Of a DNA stretch of 64,000 nucleotides, positions 61,904 through 64,000 are shown piece after piece. The stretch is from an uncultured Acidimicrobiaceae bacterium (lineage in GTDB: Bacteria > Actinomycetota > Acidimicrobiia > Acidimicrobiales > UBA10347), in the NCBI GenBank assembly GCA_905182135.1, contig CAJJAG010000001.1:186001-250000 (forward strand). Direction: 5' to 3'. Both the position numbers and the translations under genes were made by a program. The stretch's first letter is position 1, and the number at the start of each line of letters is the position of its first letter. The notes under the pieces are model-generated. The model was given only the letters and a program-made list of their open reading frames with translations, was not told where the DNA came from and searched no databases.

Positions 61904-62773
61904 GTGAAGAATCCACCGTTCAACTATCACCGGCCAGCCTCGGTCGACGAGGCACTCGCGTTGTTGACCGAACACGGCGACGAGGCCAAGGTCCTTGCTG
62001 GTGGCCAGAGCTTGCTGCCAATCATGGCGCTGCGTCTGGGCCGGCCCGAGCATGTGATCGATATCGGTGCGATCGACGAGTTGAAGTCAATCAGTGTTGG
62101 TGGTGGCATCACGATCGGAGCGATGGTCCGCCACGCCGAAGCCGAAAAATCGGCCGAAGTCGCCGAACAGACACCGCTTATCACCGCTGCGCTCCCTTAC
62201 GTGGGTCACCGAGCGATCCGTAATCGCGGCACGGTCGTTGGCAGCATCGCTCATGCCGATGGCGCTGCCGAGATGCCTGCGGTTTGCCTGGCAATCGGGG
62301 CCACAATGCACATCGCATCGTCAACCCAAACCCGCCAGGTCGCCGCCGCCGACTTCTTCCAAGGATTCTTCACGACCTCGATCGAAGCCAACGAGTTGCT
62401 CACCGCTGTTCACTTCCCAGCTCAAAGCACTAGCGCCGGAAGCACAGTCGTCGAAATTAGCCGCCGTCACAGTGACTACGCCATGTGCGGCCTGGCCTGC
62501 ATGATCGATGCGCCTGACGGAACCATCGTGTCGGCAGCATTGTCGTTCTTCGGTGTAGCCAGCGCAGCGGTGCGTGCAACCGAAGCCGAGGCTGCCCTGG
62601 TCGGCAAGGCCCCCAACAACGAAACCTTTGCCGCTGCTGCAACGATCGTCAGCAACACTTTGGCTCCTGACGATGACATTCACGCCACTGCTGCCTATCG
62701 ACGTCATATCGCAGGCGTACTTACCCGCCGCGGTCTAGCCGAGGCCACCAGCCAAATCGGGATTCGCGCATGA
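61904..62773 (+). CDS. Molybdenum hydroxylase FAD-binding (medium) subunit, CoxM-like
   Basis: 289 aa from GTG 61904. The start PPFNYHRPASVDEALALLTE, the FAD pyrophosphate loop AKVLAGGQSLLPIMALRLGR, the second FAD motif IRNRGTVVGSIAHADGAAEM and the C-terminal DDDIHATAAYRRHIAGVLTR are characteristic. It passes electrons from the 2Fe-2S subunit to the acceptor. Its TGA overlaps the next ATG. The enzyme may be a CO dehydrogenase form II or another aldehyde/purine/aromatic hydroxylase. Confidence 0.92.
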   Translation: MKNPPFNYHRPASVDEALALLTEHGDEAKVLAGGQSLLPIMALRLGRPEHVIDIGAIDELKSISVGGGITIGAMVRHAEAEKSAEVAEQTPLITAALPYVGHRAIRNRGTVVGSIAHADGAAEMPAVCLAIGATMHIASSTQTRQVAAADFFQGFFTTSIEANELLTAVHFPAQSTSAGSTVVEISRRHSDYAMCGLACMIDAPDGTIVSAALSFFGVASAAVRATEAEAALVGKAPNNETFAAAATIVSNTLAPDDDIHATAAYRRHIAGVLTRRGLAEATSQIGIRA

Positions 62774-63312
62774 GTCTTCCATCCGCGACAACACCTGCCG
62801 GTGAAACGCTCGCCATCAACGTCACAGTCAACGGCACACTCCTGAGCCTGAACGTCGAGCCTCGTCACTCACTCGCCGACGTGATCCGCGAGGACATCAG
62901 TCTCACCGGCACCCACCTGGGCTGCGAACACGGCGTGTGCGGTGCTTGCACGATCCTGCTCGATGGCGAGCCGTCACGAGCATGCCTGATGCTTGGCGTA
63001 CAGGCCGATGGCGCGGACGTTGTAACCATCGAAGGCTTGGCCAATAATGACGGAACTATGCATCCGGTGCAGCAGGCGATGTACGAGGCCATGAGCTTTC
63101 AGTGCGCCTTCTGCACACCTGGGTTCCTGATGAGCACGATTGCGCTGCTTCGGGACAACCCGAGCCCATCGGAAGTCGAAATCCGTGAGGGACTTAGCGG
63201 CAACCTCTGCCGTTGCACCGGCTATCAGTCCATTGTTGATGGTGTGGAAACCGCAATACGCCTTATCGCCAGCAACAGCGCCGGAATCGACCCTGTGGGA
63301 GAACCCACATGA
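62770..63312 (+). CDS. Molybdenum hydroxylase 2Fe-2S (small) subunit, CoxS-like
   Basis: 180 aa from ATG 62770. Two 2Fe-2S clusters are marked: [20 protein letters not shown] near residue 55 (plant-type) and [20 protein letters not shown] with [16 protein letters not shown] (four-helix domain). It shuttles electrons from the molybdenum site to FAD. Overlaps of 4 bp on both sides show tight coupling with the medium and large subunits. Confidence 0.94.
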   Translation: MSLPSATTPAGETLAINVTVNGTLLSLNVEPRHSLADVIREDISLTGTHLGCEHGVCGACTILLDGEPSRACLMLGVQADGADVVTIEGLANNDGTMHPVQQAMYEAMSFQCAFCTPGFLMSTIALLRDNPSPSEVEIREGLSGNLCRCTGYQSIVDGVETAIRLIASNSAGIDPVGEPT

Positions 63313-64000
63313 CCGATATACCGGACCGCCAGACGTCTGGGCTCGGCTTTGTCGGACAACGGGTCAAGCGCGTCGAAGACGAGCGTTTCCTGATCGGTGA
63401 AGGTCAGTTTGTCGCCGACCTGAACCCCAAAGGGGTGCTTCACGCCGCTTTCCTCCGCAGCCCGTTCGCCCACGCAACGCTCAACTCAATCGATGTGTCG
63501 ACGGCAGCGGCGCTCCCTGGCGTTGCCCGGGTCTTCACCGCTGCCGAGCTGAACGCGGTAACAAACTCATTCCCCCCGCTCTTCATGATCGAGGGTCTCT
63601 ACACCCCGTTGTACAAATGCATGAGTGAGGACAAGGTCCGCCATATCGGAGATCCTGTTGCGCTGGTCTTGGCCGAATCTCGCTACATCGCTGAGGACGC
63701 TCTCGAACTGATTGAGGTTGAGTACCACGAACTCCAAGCGACCGGCACGATCGACCAGGCGCTTGCTCCGGGTCGGGAACAACTGTGGGACCGTGCCGAC
63801 GGCAACATCCTGGGTGACATCAGTGCCGACTTCGGTGACGTTGCAACAATTTTTGCCGACGCCGATCGAGTGATTACACGGACCTTCAACTGCCCTCGGC
63901 AAACGAACCAACCCATGGAGACACGCGGCAGTGTGGTCATTGTTGACCCTGCGACCGGTCACCTCGAAATTCATAACACGTCTCAGGCTCCACACTTCCT
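63309..64000 (+). CDS. Molybdenum hydroxylase large subunit (CoxL/XdhA-like), cut by window end
   Basis: The ATG at 63309 overlaps the small-subunit stop, and the frame is open to the window end (230 codons). FVGQRVKRVEDERFLIGEGQ and FVADL, HAAFLRSPFAHATLNSIDVS, HIGDPVALVLAESRYIAEDA and RQTNQPMETRGSVVIVDPAT are the start of the molybdopterin-cytosine-dinucleotide domain. The active-site loop that tells CoxL form I (AYRCSFR) from other types lies beyond the window, so the substrate cannot be given. Confidence 0.92.
   Translation, partial: MTDIPDRQTSGLGFVGQRVKRVEDERFLIGEGQFVADLNPKGVLHAAFLRSPFAHATLNSIDVSTAAALPGVARVFTAAELNAVTNSFPPLFMIEGLYTPLYKCMSEDKVRHIGDPVALVLAESRYIAEDALELIEVEYHELQATGTIDQALAPGREQLWDRADGNILGDISADFGDVATIFADADRVITRTFNCPRQTNQPMETRGSVVIVDPATGHLEIHNTSQAPHF

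Overview
The window looks like chromosomal DNA of a fairly GC-rich actinobacterium, most plausibly class Acidimicrobiia. The reasons are two LLM-type F420-dependent oxidoreductases, many GTG starts, a MoxR/DUF58/DUF4129 block, an actinobacterial-style sulfite reductase/DUF4202 pathway and many short-chain catabolic enzymes. This assignment is inference; no rRNA or tRNA gene is visible. The two ends cut genes: a PutA-type proline catabolic enzyme on the left and a molybdenum hydroxylase large subunit on the right.

Layout. 0-7.8 kb: putA with a divergent PAS-AraC regulator, an F420 oxidoreductase, a DHA2 transporter, an SDR, and two gene remnants (cytochrome P450, TauD dioxygenase). 7.8-16.6 kb: a full set for 4-hydroxybenzoate and protocatechuate breakdown by 4,5-cleavage (pobA, ligA, ligB, ligC, ligI, ligU, ligJ, ligK) on both strands, with a SnoaL-like gene frameshifted by a 16-bp triplication. 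16.6-24 kb: nitroreductase, small proteins, a GntR regulator with a clear operator, and an operon joining a FAD/GcvT demethylating dehydrogenase to its electron acceptor ETF, with a 37-codon ORF exactly bridging etfB and etfA. 24-29.4 kb: membrane protein, MFS transporter, endo/exonuclease/phosphatase family protein, acyl-CoA dehydrogenase. 29.5-34.8 kb: siroheme synthesis, sulfite/nitrite reductase, DUF4202 and MetZ, forming a sulfide-to-homocysteine operon. 35-46.3 kb: F420 oxidoreductase, PhyH oxygenase, MoxR operon, SMP-30 protein, enoyl-CoA hydratase beside a dead paralogue, a nitroreductase-SRPBCC fusion and an MFS transporter.

46.4-50.5 kb is the most unusual part. It is a same-strand copper cluster: a MerR/CueR-like regulator, copA with a MerR-type 19-bp-spacer promoter, an HMA-cupin fusion, and a thioredoxin-fold lipoprotein whose first active-site cysteine codon is an in-frame TGA (WAPW-TGA-ATC). 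A hairpin starts directly after that TGA, as in a bacterial SECIS element. I read it as a selenoprotein with a UxxC redox motif. A 30-bp perfect palindrome lies just upstream of it.

50.6-64 kb: tandem repeats, a TauD dioxygenase, SnoaL/LimA-like protein, aldehyde dehydrogenase with a TetR regulator, M20 peptidase, ethylmalonyl-CoA-mutase-like enzyme, two esterase/hydrolase genes, an Ldh-family dehydrogenase and a CoxMSL-type molybdenum hydroxylase. The overall picture is a heterotrophic degrader of aromatic and methylated compounds, with several decaying genes and three short tandem arrays that share a 16-bp period.
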